Below, piece after piece: positions 54,869-64,000 of a stretch of 64,000 bases of DNA (within the stretch, counting starts at the first letter, position 1; every line of letters begins with the position of its first letter). The position numbers and the translations under genes are program-made. The stretch covers positions 2,170,001 to 2,234,000 of the forward strand of contig CP069394.1 in assembly GCA_016887485.1 (NCBI GenBank), in the 5' to 3' direction. Under the pieces are notes generated by a model, which was given only the letters and a program-made list of their open reading frames with translations, was not told the origin of the DNA and made no database searches. The stretch is from Chloroflexota bacterium. Lineage in GTDB: Bacteria; Chloroflexota; Anaerolineae; Anaerolineales; Anaerolineaceae.

Positions 54869-55102
54869 TTCTGTTGGGTTGAATCAAAAAGCAAACCTTG
54901 TTTTAAGCATTTACACCTGATAAATCTAAATAATTTGTTCTAGATCGCTGACCATACTTAACTTGAAGCGGTGTTTACCCGTTTACCTAGATGTTGATAT
55001 GGCACGCAATGGGCTTGCCATTGAAAATATTTAGGGATTGCGGGACCGGGCTGCATTACACATCATAAATCCAATCCTCTTGGTAGTCCAAAGGGAGGTA
55101 CA

Positions 55103-58100
55103 GTGCTCATTCGTAACAGTTTACTCAGTCTGGTTCGAACCAAAGGGAAAACACTTCTATTCGCGCTGCTGATTTTTGCGCTCACGTTGACGCTTTCGCT
55201 TGGGGTCAGTGTTTGGGCGTCCATCACTCAATTTTTGAATGATGCCGATGAATTTTATAAGACCATCGGATTGATTGAGTACATAGGTCAGGCTTATCCT
55301 CAGGATGATATTGTTGACGCTGAAATGGTAGCGGATCTGGCGGAATTGGATCTATCGGGGATTGCGGATGATCCTGCCACTTTGCTTTGGGATCAATCCT
55401 CTCGTTATTTCGGATATGTAGAGGGTTTCAAGCGGGATGACCGAGTTGCTCAGGCGTTTCAGCCCGCATTGCTAGTTGTTAGCCGGGCGACATATAACTC
55501 GAGTTATAACACCTATACAGCTGTTGTTGCCAATAGCTTGTATTCAAGCTTCATTGAAAATGATGATATGGTCCTTTTGCTAACTAGTTATGGCTATCTT
55601 GAGAGTGATCGCTTCTATGCGGTCTCGGGGATGGGGTATATCGATTGGTCTCCTTATGGCATTCTCAGTCCTTCCGATTTTTCCAATGAGGCGGCTGAAG
55701 CCAATGGAATTGATATTCCCTACATTCTGGACATCACGGTTGAGACTGATTCGGGCATCACTTATGACCTGCCTGAGGTTTATGAAAAAGCAGGGGAATC
55801 TCTTCGGGTTAGTCAGAACTATGTATTGGTCAATAGTACGGATGATTTGATGAGCCTTTACTCTTTCCATCAGGAAGAGGAATATCTGTTGGAAGGTCGT
55901 GAGTTTTCGGAGGAAGAATATCAGAATGGCGACCGGGTGGTCATCATTCCTGAATTCATGGCCGCCAGGTTGGAAAAGACCGTAGGAGATACGATCACAA
56001 TAGGCTTTGTTGAGCCTGACTCGACAGGGGAAAACCCAAAGTATTGGGCGGGAAATGGCTTCAGAAATGAAGCGGATTTCAAAATTATTGGCATTACTAA
56101 CACCGTAAAAGGCAGAGAATGGTACGTCTATGTACCAAAATCCGTGGGGGTACCAGCGTCAACAATACCAATTGGTTATACTGTTGGTCAGGCGGTTGTT
56201 CGAAACAGCGAAGCCGGTGAATTTGCGGCCCGTATTGATCAATTGATGCAAGGCCGATTTAATTTGACGATTTATGATCAGGGCTATGCGGATGTGGCGA
56301 TTCCTTTTATCACAATCCTGAACATCGCCAAAATTCTAACGGGAATCGTTGCAGTTGTGGAACTAGCCGTGCTGATCTTCTTTGGCTATATCTTTGTCTA
56401 TCGCCAGCGTGAAACGGGCGAGACTTTGCTCCTGTTGGGGGCCGGTAAACCCTGGGTCAGTGGCTATTTTCTGTTGAGCGCGGGGGTGATTTCTCTGATA
56501 GCGACGCTGATTGGATCCTGGATAGGCTATCAATTCCATGACCGTGTGCTTCAAATGGTGGCCGATGCAGCCCTCAGCCAGACCTTAATTGATGGCCGGT
56601 ATAGCAATGGTAACCTGAGCATTTCCCGGGTGCTGGAATTTGCGCCTCAACTGGATTTGGCGTTCTTCCTAAAATTTGGATTGATCGTTTTTGGGGTTGC
56701 GTTGCTCTCCTGTTTGATTTTTCTAACCGTTGCATTCCAGGTCACCCGCTCAAAAAAACAGCGAACCACCGGACCTCGCCGGGAACGGAAGACTTCCCAC
56801 CTGCGGGGCGGCAGTGGGAAATATGCGCTCCTGTCCATCTTGCGGGGTGGCACCAGGACGACTGTCGTGCCGCTGCTGGCCTTCACGGTGATTTTCTTCC
56901 TGGGACAGCTTTCCACGACCACCAACCGCTATCAGCAGCAGTTGCAAGATGTTTATGAAAATACTACGCTCACCGGCCGATTTACCGATATCAAGGGTAA
57001 ACAGGTTGGGGGACAGGTGATCGATTCTCAATTGGTGATGGACCTGTACCGTTCCGGTGCGATTGATTCACTCTCTGTTTCTCTTGACCAGACTTCGTTA
57101 TATACAGGCACGATCATCCATGTTGATGGCACAGTGGAAGATGTCCCGCCCATGAGAGTGCCCACAAATTCTTTTACCATTGACAATTTTATGGCGAAAT
57201 TTGGTCGGGAAGGCGTGGGTATCAGGTTAATCGCCACCAATGATTTCCAAAATGCGCCAGCGTTTTATTACCTGGATGAAGTCCCCATCACTTTCCTGGA
57301 AGGGTACGATGCCTCTTTCCTGGCGGAAGCGCCAGGTGAATCGGATATCGTGAATGCACTCATATCCACGCAATTGCAGGACAGGCTTGAAGTTGACCTG
57401 GGAGATGTCATTCGGATTGCCCTTAACTCTGTACGGGGCGGACACACGCCTCGGGGAGGAGACGAGCTTGATTATTTTGATTTACGGATTGTGGGCAGCT
57501 ATGAGCAGCAAGGGATTATGGAGACCATCTACATGCCGCTGTACATGATGTTCGACAACAGCTTGATCTGGGATGAAGGCCAGCGGACGGATGAACCGGC
57601 ATCGCTCACATTTGAAGAGGGTTATACTCCCACTGAAGAGCAAATGGACCAACTCTACTCGGTTGATTTTGACAGTGCGACCTTCAAATTGACGGAAACG
57701 AAAACATTGGAACATCTCAAAGATTATTTGAGTGAGTATGGCTATTCTCAGGTCAATAACATCAGTAAATTGCGCACATTTATTGTCCTGGATGACGCGA
57801 TCTTTAATAATGCCGTAGCCAGCCTCAAGCAGCAAATTCGCTATGTCAATACACTCTATCCCTTCCTATATTTGTTGGTGGGCGTGATCGCATTTGTGGT
57901 CTCCTATCTATTGGTCATCAGCCGCCGAATGGAGCTGGCAACATTGCGGGGAATGGGCGCTTCACCGATCATTACCTTCATGAGCTTCTTCCTGGAACAG
58001 AGTTTGCTTTGTGTGGCCGGTGTGGGCTTGGGTATGGCGGCCTGGCGAGTTCTTCGCGGTCCGTTTATCGCGCTGCATCTCTGGCTCATTTTGGGATTCA

Positions 58101-58186
58101 TCATTTGTTATTTTGTGGGGAGTGCACTTTCCATTGGAATTATGAACAGCAGGAATCTGCTGGCAATCCTGACGGATAAGGATTGA
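55103..58186 (+). CDS. FtsX-type ABC transporter permease
   Basis: A 1027-residue permease with two FtsX modules, of the MacB/LolE-like exporter type. Helix 1 is at about 15-40. A large extracytoplasmic domain spans 45-400, then helices at about 405-430, 450-475 and 520-545. A basic loop (SKKQRTTGPRRERKTSH) and a helix near 585 lead to a second external domain, and the final three helices (YPFLYLLVGVIAFVVSYLLVI, FLEQSLLCVAGVGLGMAAW, LWLILGFIICYFVGSALSIGI) end the protein. It starts at GTG with GGGAGG upstream. The ATPase gene follows after 10 bases. Confidence 0.88.
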   Translation: MLIRNSLLSLVRTKGKTLLFALLIFALTLTLSLGVSVWASITQFLNDADEFYKTIGLIEYIGQAYPQDDIVDAEMVADLAELDLSGIADDPATLLWDQSSRYFGYVEGFKRDDRVAQAFQPALLVVSRATYNSSYNTYTAVVANSLYSSFIENDDMVLLLTSYGYLESDRFYAVSGMGYIDWSPYGILSPSDFSNEAAEANGIDIPYILDITVETDSGITYDLPEVYEKAGESLRVSQNYVLVNSTDDLMSLYSFHQEEEYLLEGREFSEEEYQNGDRVVIIPEFMAARLEKTVGDTITIGFVEPDSTGENPKYWAGNGFRNEADFKIIGITNTVKGREWYVYVPKSVGVPASTIPIGYTVGQAVVRNSEAGEFAARIDQLMQGRFNLTIYDQGYADVAIPFITILNIAKILTGIVAVVELAVLIFFGYIFVYRQRETGETLLLLGAGKPWVSGYFLLSAGVISLIATLIGSWIGYQFHDRVLQMVADAALSQTLIDGRYSNGNLSISRVLEFAPQLDLAFFLKFGLIVFGVALLSCLIFLTVAFQVTRSKKQRTTGPRRERKTSHLRGGSGKYALLSILRGGTRTTVVPLLAFTVIFFLGQLSTTTNRYQQQLQDVYENTTLTGRFTDIKGKQVGGQVIDSQLVMDLYRSGAIDSLSVSLDQTSLYTGTIIHVDGTVEDVPPMRVPTNSFTIDNFMAKFGREGVGIRLIATNDFQNAPAFYYLDEVPITFLEGYDASFLAEAPGESDIVNALISTQLQDRLEVDLGDVIRIALNSVRGGHTPRGGDELDYFDLRIVGSYEQQGIMETIYMPLYMMFDNSLIWDEGQRTDEPASLTFEEGYTPTEEQMDQLYSVDFDSATFKLTETKTLEHLKDYLSEYGYSQVNNISKLRTFIVLDDAIFNNAVASLKQQIRYVNTLYPFLYLLVGVIAFVVSYLLVISRRMELATLRGMGASPIITFMSFFLEQSLLCVAGVGLGMAAWRVLRGPFIALHLWLILGFIICYFVGSALSIGIMNSRNLLAILTDKD

Positions 58187-58196
58187 GGAGGAACCG

Positions 58197-58865
58197 ATGT
58201 CACTTTTGGAAGTTAAGGATGTCTCTTTCAGCTATCAGAGCCGATATCAGACCAACAGGGTGTTAAATAATGTCAGCTGTGAATTTGAGGCTGGTAAAGT
58301 CTATGCTGTTGTCGGTAAATCCGGCAGCGGGAAAAGCACCATGCTGTCGCTGCTGGGTGGGTTGGATCTGCCTGATGAGGGTGAGGTGCTGTTCAAGCAG
58401 AAACCCACTTCGAAGATGGACCTTTCCCGTTACCGCCTGGAAAGCGCAGCGATGATCTATCAAAGCTTTAGGTTATTACCGCTGTTGACGGTCTCTGAGA
58501 ATATCACCCTGCCGATGGAGCTGCGAGGATTCAGGGGGAAACCGGCGCGGGATAAAGCCAAAGAGCTGGTCTCCCGGGTTGCATTGCCTGATTCCGTGTT
58601 GGACCGCTTTCCAGGCATGCTCTCGGGCGGTGAACAGCAGCGGGTGGCTATTGCGCGATCTCTGTCGATGGATACCAACCTGCTTTTAGCGGACGAGCCG
58701 ACCGGTAACCTGGATGAAGAAAACAGTCAGAATATCGTGGATATCCTGGTCAGCATTGCGCATCGGGATGGCTATTGTGTGGTGATTGCCACCCATGACC
58801 TGGCGATCCTGCCAAAAATGGATGTGGTCTATCACATGAAATCCGGCAGTCTGGTTGAAGAATAG
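58197..58865 (+). CDS. ABC transporter ATP-binding protein (LolD/MacB-type)
   Basis: A 222-residue ABC ATPase, the usual length for partners of FtsX-type permeases. Walker A is GKSGSGKST near 39, the Q-loop [17 protein letters not shown] near 88, the signature [15 protein letters not shown] near 142, Walker [18 protein letters not shown] near 161 and the H-loop ATHDLAIL near 200. It provides power for the permease immediately upstream. GAGGA lies 6 bases before the ATG. A lipoprotein gene follows after 28 bases on the same strand. Confidence 0.94.
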   Translation: MSLLEVKDVSFSYQSRYQTNRVLNNVSCEFEAGKVYAVVGKSGSGKSTMLSLLGGLDLPDEGEVLFKQKPTSKMDLSRYRLESAAMIYQSFRLLPLLTVSENITLPMELRGFRGKPARDKAKELVSRVALPDSVLDRFPGMLSGGEQQRVAIARSLSMDTNLLLADEPTGNLDEENSQNIVDILVSIAHRDGYCVVIATHDLAILPKMDVVYHMKSGSLVEE

Positions 58866-58893
58866 ATATACCTAACAGGCGATTGGTAGTGAG

Positions 58894-60180
58894 ATGATGA
58901 AAAATCAGTGCATAAAACGCAATGTCATAGGTGCTTTGTTGCTGTTGGCAATTACCCTGCAGGCCTGTTCTTTCCTGGGGGAGAATACCCCGGATATGGC
59001 AGCCAGGGCAACCTGGACCCCCCAGCCCCAGATGACGGATGAGCCTTATCATGTTGAAGTGGAGAAAGTGTCCTATTTCGGCGACGATACGGTCGTAGCC
59101 ATCTTTGGCAGCCAGGACCCGGAAGATACTGCTCCCCTCCAGATGTTCAACCTGACGACAGATGATTTTTATGATGTCTCTGCGCTCATGCCGGGCCCGA
59201 TCAACACCTGGTCCAGGCCGATCATGACAGCAGAAAAGCAGCTATTTATGCAGATTGGGAATATGCTCTACAAGCTTTCACCCGGAGGCGGCGTGGCTTC
59301 CATTGTAGTCCCCTTTAACGAAGAGGACCCTATTTTCTGTAATTGGAGCTGGCAGGGGCAGCTGGTTTGCGTCAATGATTTGTTGACTGAGGGACTCCTG
59401 GTGGATCAGGAACTGAATGTGACGGAGATGTCGCTTCCGGACTATACGATCGCGAATGACACCATCGAGTTCTATGCTCCTTACCGGGTTGGTGAGAACA
59501 CGATGCGCATTCTCCAGACGACAACCAACTCCGTTGGCTCGCGGTTCGCGGTCCATTACAGGGATTTGGACCTGACCACGCTGACGGTCTCGGATCAACA
59601 GCTAATCATGCCGTTTGATTTCAGACGGAAGATGCACATGAATGAATACGGTGCTTTTGAGACGCCAAATGTCTATGAACTGGGCGATGATTATCTGAAT
59701 GTTTTGGGCATGACGGATGATGGTGAGCTGATTTTTCTCGAATATACCATTGTGAGCAAGGATGATTTGGGCAACACAGTCGCTGGCAAATTATGGGGAG
59801 AGATAGCCACCCCACAGGTTGAAATACCGGCTGCGGTTAAATTGCCACACTTTGTCGGTCGTTCCATAAACTGGTTTTATCACGACCATATGATATCGCC
59901 CTGGCAATATTATGAAGGTTACAGAGCCAGGGTGTGGCCTGAGGTTTATGACCTGAGAACGGGCGATTTGTTATTTAGTTCATCAAATGCTTTTGGCAGC
60001 AGCAGAATAGTCTCAGAGATCTTGCCTTATAGAGAGAATTGGCTGGTGTTGGTCAATTATGGCGCGAGTTTCATGAATGAATATGGATTTTATATGACGA
60101 CTTATTATTGGCCGGATGAAATCCTTGAGGCCTTTACCGAGGATGGCTCATGTACCATCACCCAACCAATGGAGCCATAA
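58894..60180 (+). CDS. Predicted lipoprotein of the ABC operon
   Basis: A 428-residue lipoprotein: a basic N end, hydrophobic signal LLLLAITL and lipobox LQAC. The mature part is Asp/Glu-rich with beta-propeller-like strands (VVAIFGSQDPEDTAPLQMFNL, FYDVSAL, RFAVHYRDLDL). I do not recognise a named family. Its place right after the FtsX-type permease and ATPase suggests an outer partner or substrate-related component. The operon would be transcribed from the promoter at 54719 or from one nearer the permease. Confidence 0.75.
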   Translation: MMKNQCIKRNVIGALLLLAITLQACSFLGENTPDMAARATWTPQPQMTDEPYHVEVEKVSYFGDDTVVAIFGSQDPEDTAPLQMFNLTTDDFYDVSALMPGPINTWSRPIMTAEKQLFMQIGNMLYKLSPGGGVASIVVPFNEEDPIFCNWSWQGQLVCVNDLLTEGLLVDQELNVTEMSLPDYTIANDTIEFYAPYRVGENTMRILQTTTNSVGSRFAVHYRDLDLTTLTVSDQQLIMPFDFRRKMHMNEYGAFETPNVYELGDDYLNVLGMTDDGELIFLEYTIVSKDDLGNTVAGKLWGEIATPQVEIPAAVKLPHFVGRSINWFYHDHMISPWQYYEGYRARVWPEVYDLRTGDLLFSSSNAFGSSRIVSEILPYRENWLVLVNYGASFMNEYGFYMTTYYWPDEILEAFTEDGSCTITQPMEP

Positions 60181-60232
60181 TAGGCTACCTTTCTTAGTGG
60201 ATCGATTACTCAATCTAAAGGTTAAAAACAAA

Positions 60233-60254
60233 AAGGCCGGTAGATACCGGCCTT
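60233..60254 (-). terminator. Rho-independent terminator of the DHOD-like gene
   Basis: AAGGCCGGTA and TACCGGCCTT form a perfect 10-bp stem with a 2-base loop, followed by a T run on the minus strand. It lies 20 bases past the stop at 60275. Confidence 0.82.
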
Positions 60255-60274
60255 GATCGTCATACACGGTCTAA

Positions 60275-61279
60275 CTACGGCAGTTTATTATCATAGCTCT
60301 GCAGGGCCTTCATGTAATTGGCTCGTTCAAATGCACCGGGGCTCTTGAGGTTCTTGGCGTTCAGCACGCCGCGCAACTTCTCCGTGGAATCATATTCGTA
60401 GGCGGTCATCCAATTCTGGAATTCATTCAACATCTCAGCGCCGCGGCCTACGCCGTTGGCCACAAATTCAGAAGCCACTTCGACGACCGTTGCCCCGGCC
60501 ATGACCGCTTTGACCATATCCAAACCGGTGTGCACGCCCGTGGTCAGGGCCAGGTCTACTTTGGTTTGCCCGGAAAGCAGGGCCATCCAGCGCAAGGGGA
60601 GCAATAATTCCGCTGAGGTGGAAAGGTGCAGGCTGGGGTCCACTTCCAGTTTCTCAATATCCAGGTCGGGTTGGATGAAGCGGTTGAAGAGCACAATCCC
60701 GTCCGCGCCGGCTTCAACCAGGCGGGCGACGAGGTTCGGCAGCGCCGTGAAGAAGGGGCTCAGTTTGACGGCAACCGGGATCTTGACCTTGGCTTTGACC
60801 TCTTTCACCAAATCGACATAGTTCTGTTCCAGATCGGCCGCTGTCATCTTGGGATTGGTTGGGATGTAATAGGTATTCAGCTCAAGCGCATCCGCACCGG
60901 CCTGCTCAATATCGGCGGCGTATTCCACCCAGCCGCTGTTGGAGACGCCGTTCAGACTGCCGATCACCGGAATCGAGACAGCTTCTTTATTTTTGCGGAT
61001 CTGTTCGAGGTAGTTATCGGGACTGACATTATAGCGGTCCAGTTCAGGGAAATAATCCAGGGCTTCAGCGAATTGTTCTGTGCCGCGTTCCATGAAGTAG
61101 TCAAAGGCCAGGCTGTCGTGCACGAGTTGTTCTTCAAACAGGGAATACATCACAACGGCACTGATCCCGGCTTCTTCCATCTGTTTGACACGTGAGATTC
61201 TTTTGGATAGTGAGGAAGCGGATGCCAACAGGGGGTTCTTCAATTCCAGGCCAAGATACTTGGTTTTGAGATTGATCAT
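60275..61279 (-). CDS. Dihydroorotate dehydrogenase-like protein
   Basis: A 334-residue TIM-barrel flavoprotein of the DHOD superfamily. It starts LKTKYLGLELKNPLLASASSLS, like class 1 enzymes, and has the FMN-phosphate motifs ALTTGVHTGLDMVKAVMAGATVVEVASEF near 245-273. The class 1 signature NxSCPN that carries the catalytic Cys reads NTYYIPTNP near 135, so the usual base is absent. Such proteins are often found beside nifJ, as here (108 bases downstream of nifJ on the same strand). It is therefore probably not the pyrimidine enzyme. Its true substrate is unknown. A separate terminator precedes it. Confidence 0.84.
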   Translation of the reverse strand: MINLKTKYLGLELKNPLLASASSLSKRISRVKQMEEAGISAVVMYSLFEEQLVHDSLAFDYFMERGTEQFAEALDYFPELDRYNVSPDNYLEQIRKNKEAVSIPVIGSLNGVSNSGWVEYAADIEQAGADALELNTYYIPTNPKMTAADLEQNYVDLVKEVKAKVKIPVAVKLSPFFTALPNLVARLVEAGADGIVLFNRFIQPDLDIEKLEVDPSLHLSTSAELLLPLRWMALLSGQTKVDLALTTGVHTGLDMVKAVMAGATVVEVASEFVANGVGRGAEMLNEFQNWMTAYEYDSTEKLRGVLNAKNLKSPGAFERANYMKALQSYDNKLP

Positions 61280-61325
61280 TGGTCCTCCAATGAAAATGTA
61301 TATTGTAGGAAAGCTACGAATAAAA

Positions 61326-61357
61326 AAGTGGTGATGGACAATTGCCCATCACCACTT
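61326..61357 (-). terminator. Terminator of nifJ
   Basis: AAGTGGTGATGG and CCATCACCACTT form a perfect 12-bp stem around an 8-base loop, with a T run on the minus strand. It lies 30 bases past the nifJ stop. Confidence 0.86.
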
Positions 61358-61387
61358 ATTATACTTGTCGGGACTGCAGAAACCAAA

Positions 61388-64000
61388 TTAGGCTTCGGTT
61401 TCCTCGTCGTCGCCGTAATGCATCTTTGCCATCTGTGAGTAGAGGTCCCACCGGCTGGAAGCGTCGTGCTTGGCTTTCTTCATCAGCATCTCAGCGCGTT
61501 CCTCGTTGCTTTGCAGCAACATCCGGTAACGGGTCTCGTTGTAGGCATATTCTTCCACCGGGATTGTCGGGTCTTTGGAGTCGATCGAGAGCGGGTTGGC
61601 GCCCTGAGCGGCCATTTCAGGATTGTAGCGATAGAGCGGCCACACGCCGGATTTGACGGCGAGGTCCTGCTGTTTCAGACCGTATTTCATGGTGATACCA
61701 TGAGCGATACAGTGGGAGTAAGCGATGATCAGGGAAGGTCCATGATAGGCTTCGGCTTCGCGGAAGGCCTGGAGGGTCTGCCGGTCGCTGGCGCCCATCG
61801 CCACCCGAGCCACGTAGACATAACCGTAGGACATGGCGATCATACCGAGGTCCTTCTTGGGGAGGTCCTTACCATTGGCGGCGAATTTCGCCACGGCTGC
61901 CCGGGGGGTCGCCTTGGAGGACTGACCACCGGTGTTGGAGTAAACTTCGGTGTCGAGGACGAGGATATTGATGTCCCGGCCGGAAGCCAGAACGTGATCC
62001 AGACCGCCGTAACCGATGTCATACGCCCAGCCGTCACCACCGAGGATCCAGACACTCTTGCGCACCAGATAGTCAGCAACGGAAAGCAGGTTGCGGGCTT
62101 CGGGGGTGTCGATCTTCTCAAGTTTCTTCTTGAGTTCCACCACCCGGGCACGTTGTTCTGCCAGGTCGGCTTCGGTCTTTTGGCTGGCGTTCACCAGGTT
62201 ATCGGCAAGTTCTTTGCCGATCTTGTCGGAGAGTTTGACGACCAGTTCCTGGGCCATTTCGACGAATTTGTCGATGGTCAGGCGCATACCGAGGCCGAAT
62301 TCAGCGTTATCCTCGAAGAGGGAGTTGGACCAGGCGGGGCCGCGTCCGTCAGCGTTGAAGGTGTAAGGCGTGGTGGGCAGGTTGCCGCCATAGATGGAGG
62401 AACAACCGGTTGCATTGGCGATCACCATGCGGTCACCGAAGAGCTGAGTGGCCAGGCGGATGTAGGGGGTTTCACCACAGCCAGCGCAAGCGCCGGAGAA
62501 CTCGAAGAGCGGTTCAAGCTGCTGAGAGTTCTTGACGGTGTGGGGCTCGAAGGACTTGCGATCCGGGTAAGGAATATCGTTGAAGAAGGCCCAGTTTTCA
62601 GCTTCCTGCTCCCGAATTGGGGGCTGGGGCATCATATTGATGGCCTTATGTTCTGGGTTCTCACGGTCCTTGGCGGGGCAGTTCTCAACGCACACTCCAC
62701 AGCCGGTGCAGTCTTCAGGAGCGATCTGGACAGTGAATGACCAGCCATCACGGAACTCACGGAATTTGGCATTGGTGTGTTTGAAGGTTTCCGGTGCATT
62801 TTCCAGATAGGAGTCTTCGTAAGCCTTGGTGCGAATAGTGGCATGGGGGCAGACGAAGGCACATTTACCGCACTGGATACAGAGGTCGGGGTCCCAAACG
62901 GGGATCTCGAGAGCAACGTTGCGCTTTTCCCATTGGGTTGTGCCGCTGGGGAAGGTGCCGTCCACAGGCATTTCGCTCACGAGGACATTGTCGCCATCGC
63001 GGTCGATGATCTTGCCAAGGACATCACGGACATACTCAGGGGCCTCGGCAGGAACTGCTGGGCGCATTGGGATGTCGCTGGTGACTTTGTCGGGCACGGT
63101 GATCAGATTCAGGTGCGAAAGGGCGTTGTCAACAGCATCGTAGTTTTGCTTCACAACGGCTTCACCACGCTTGCTGTAGGTCTTCTTGATGGATTTCTTG
63201 ATTTCGGAAATCGCCTCATCTTTGGGCAGGATGCCGCTGATGGCGAAGAAACAGGTCTGCATGATGGTGTTGATGCGCTGACCCATGTTGGTCTTGCGGG
63301 CAACTTCGTAAGCATCAATCGCATAGAATTTGAGGTTCTTCTTGATCAGGGTTTCCTGAACCTTCTTGGGCAGGTGATCCCAGATCTCATCCGGACCGTA
63401 AATGCTGTTCAGCAGGAAGATGCCACCGGGTCGGGAGAATTTCAGCATGTTGTATTTTTCGAGGAAGCTGAATTGATGGCAGGCCAGGAAGTTGGCTTCG
63501 TTTTCAGCGATCTGATAAGGGGCACGGACCGGGTTGGGGCCGAAGCGAAGGTGGGAAACGGTCACTGCGCCGGATTTCTTCGAGTCATACTGGAAGTAGC
63601 CCTGAGCGAAGTTGTCAGTGTCGCCACCGATGATCTTGATGGAGTTTTTGTTTGCGCCCACGGTGCCGTCTGCGCCGAGGCCGAAGAACATAGCCTGAAC
63701 AACGTCGTCGCCGAGGATTTCAAAGGAGGGGTCCCACTCGATGCTGGTATTGCTCACATCGTCATGGATACCGATGGTGAAATGGGTCTTGGGTTTGGCT
63801 TTGGCCATTTCATCGTAGACACCCTTGACCATAGCGGGGGTGAATTCCTTGGAGGAAAGACCATAGCGGCCGCCGATGATCTTGGGGGTATTTTCGAAGG
63901 GGGCAATGTCGGTTTCCATAGCTTCTTTGACCGCATTGACGATATCGAGATAGAGCGGTTCGCCGCCGGCACCGGGTTCTTTGGTGCGGTCGAGGGCAGC
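61388..64000 (-). CDS. nifJ: Pyruvate:ferredoxin (flavodoxin) oxidoreductase, C-terminal part
   Basis: PFOR converts pyruvate and CoA to acetyl-CoA, CO2 and reduced ferredoxin in anaerobes. The frame is open to the right edge (LDRTKEPGAGGEPLYLDI at 63920-64000), so about 870 of roughly 1170-1200 residues are seen and the start is missing. The visible part has the gamma-domain region KNSIKIIGGDTDNFAQGYF, two 4Fe-4S motifs (CIQCGKCAFVCPH and CTGCGVCVENCPA), the CAGCGETPY cluster motif and the TPP motif GDGWAYDIGYGGLDHV. The single-chain form is intact. Confidence 0.96.
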   Translation of the reverse strand, partial: AALDRTKEPGAGGEPLYLDIVNAVKEAMETDIAPFENTPKIIGGRYGLSSKEFTPAMVKGVYDEMAKAKPKTHFTIGIHDDVSNTSIEWDPSFEILGDDVVQAMFFGLGADGTVGANKNSIKIIGGDTDNFAQGYFQYDSKKSGAVTVSHLRFGPNPVRAPYQIAENEANFLACHQFSFLEKYNMLKFSRPGGIFLLNSIYGPDEIWDHLPKKVQETLIKKNLKFYAIDAYEVARKTNMGQRINTIMQTCFFAISGILPKDEAISEIKKSIKKTYSKRGEAVVKQNYDAVDNALSHLNLITVPDKVTSDIPMRPAVPAEAPEYVRDVLGKIIDRDGDNVLVSEMPVDGTFPSGTTQWEKRNVALEIPVWDPDLCIQCGKCAFVCPHATIRTKAYEDSYLENAPETFKHTNAKFREFRDGWSFTVQIAPEDCTGCGVCVENCPAKDRENPEHKAINMMPQPPIREQEAENWAFFNDIPYPDRKSFEPHTVKNSQQLEPLFEFSGACAGCGETPYIRLATQLFGDRMVIANATGCSSIYGGNLPTTPYTFNADGRGPAWSNSLFEDNAEFGLGMRLTIDKFVEMAQELVVKLSDKIGKELADNLVNASQKTEADLAEQRARVVELKKKLEKIDTPEARNLLSVADYLVRKSVWILGGDGWAYDIGYGGLDHVLASGRDINILVLDTEVYSNTGGQSSKATPRAAVAKFAANGKDLPKKDLGMIAMSYGYVYVARVAMGASDRQTLQAFREAEAYHGPSLIIAYSHCIAHGITMKYGLKQQDLAVKSGVWPLYRYNPEMAAQGANPLSIDSKDPTIPVEEYAYNETRYRMLLQSNEERAEMLMKKAKHDASSRWDLYSQMAKMHYGDDEETEA

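Larger units (their letters stand above)
54556..55102. other. Divergent intergenic region with a strong promoter and long leader
   Basis: About 550 bases between dnaG and the ABC permease. It holds a perfect-consensus plus-strand promoter (54719-54746) and then about 350 bases of leader before the permease GTG. A small frame (54770-54868) opens just after the predicted transcription start. No known riboswitch motif was recognised. Confidence 0.6.

Noticed and set aside
54604-54882. 92-codon frame between dnaG and the ABC permease
   Set aside because: It starts upstream of the strong promoter, lacks a ribosome binding site and shows no protein-like pattern.
61466-62740. Long plus-strand open frame (424 codons) opposite nifJ
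   Set aside because: Antisense to the conserved iron-sulfur and TPP motifs of PFOR; low-complexity Gly/Val/His-rich translation typical of a shadow.

Overview
The window reads as chromosomal DNA from an anaerobic, heterotrophic bacterium, most likely a member of the Chloroflexota (class Anaerolineae). This is an inference from protein style and gene content: many surface proteins with Thr-Pro-rich linkers, a pyruvate:ferredoxin oxidoreductase, a DnaG whose zinc motif has a CX3C end, several sugar-type MFS carriers and large glycoside hydrolases. No rRNA or tRNA gene was seen, so the taxon cannot be fixed from the window alone. Most of the sequence is moderately GC-rich; two stretches (about 7720-8400 and 39620-44410) are clearly AT-rich.

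Layout. 1-475 radA (cut by the window edge) and 479-3013 clpC form a tight minus-strand pair. 3619-10073 holds a phosphoesterase, a sugar carrier coupled to a GH51-like protein that has lost both catalytic glutamates, an AT-rich patch with a broken small gene between two 74-bp repeats, and a second MFS carrier. 10333-16257 carries a phosphoribosyltransferase with a membrane protein, priA, and a Memo-family protein with a lipoprotein. 16600-20570 holds a NUDIX hydrolase, a ykkC-class riboswitch in front of an EamA exporter, and an ArsR-type regulator with its MFS partner. 21066-33256 mixes envelope and housekeeping genes (LCP, DUF1232, C39-like peptidase with TPR, EamA, rsmG, HEAT protein, GH5, a TolB-like protein, LysM). 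uvrA, a c-di-GMP phosphodiesterase and a UMF1-type carrier follow.

39647-44119 is the most striking region. It is an AT-rich, tightly overlapping three-gene operon encoding a C5 DNA methyltransferase, a protein with two GHKL ATPase domains (MORC/Hsp90-like at the N end, histidine-kinase-like at the C end), and a receiver-like protein whose C-terminal half carries an RX4H motif of the HEPN RNase type. No restriction endonuclease is present. I read it as a candidate methylation-linked, two-component-like defence system.

To the right lie a VTC-DUF4956-CotH operon, a Ddl-like ATP-grasp enzyme, methyltransferases, an alkyltransferase-like protein, the dnaG-rpoD pair, an FtsX-type ABC exporter with a lipoprotein behind a perfect sigma-70 consensus promoter and a long leader, and finally a dihydroorotate-dehydrogenase-like protein with nifJ (PFOR, cut by the right edge).

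Short hairpin repeats bounded by GTAGG/CCTAC recur in many of the intergenic gaps and form several related families.
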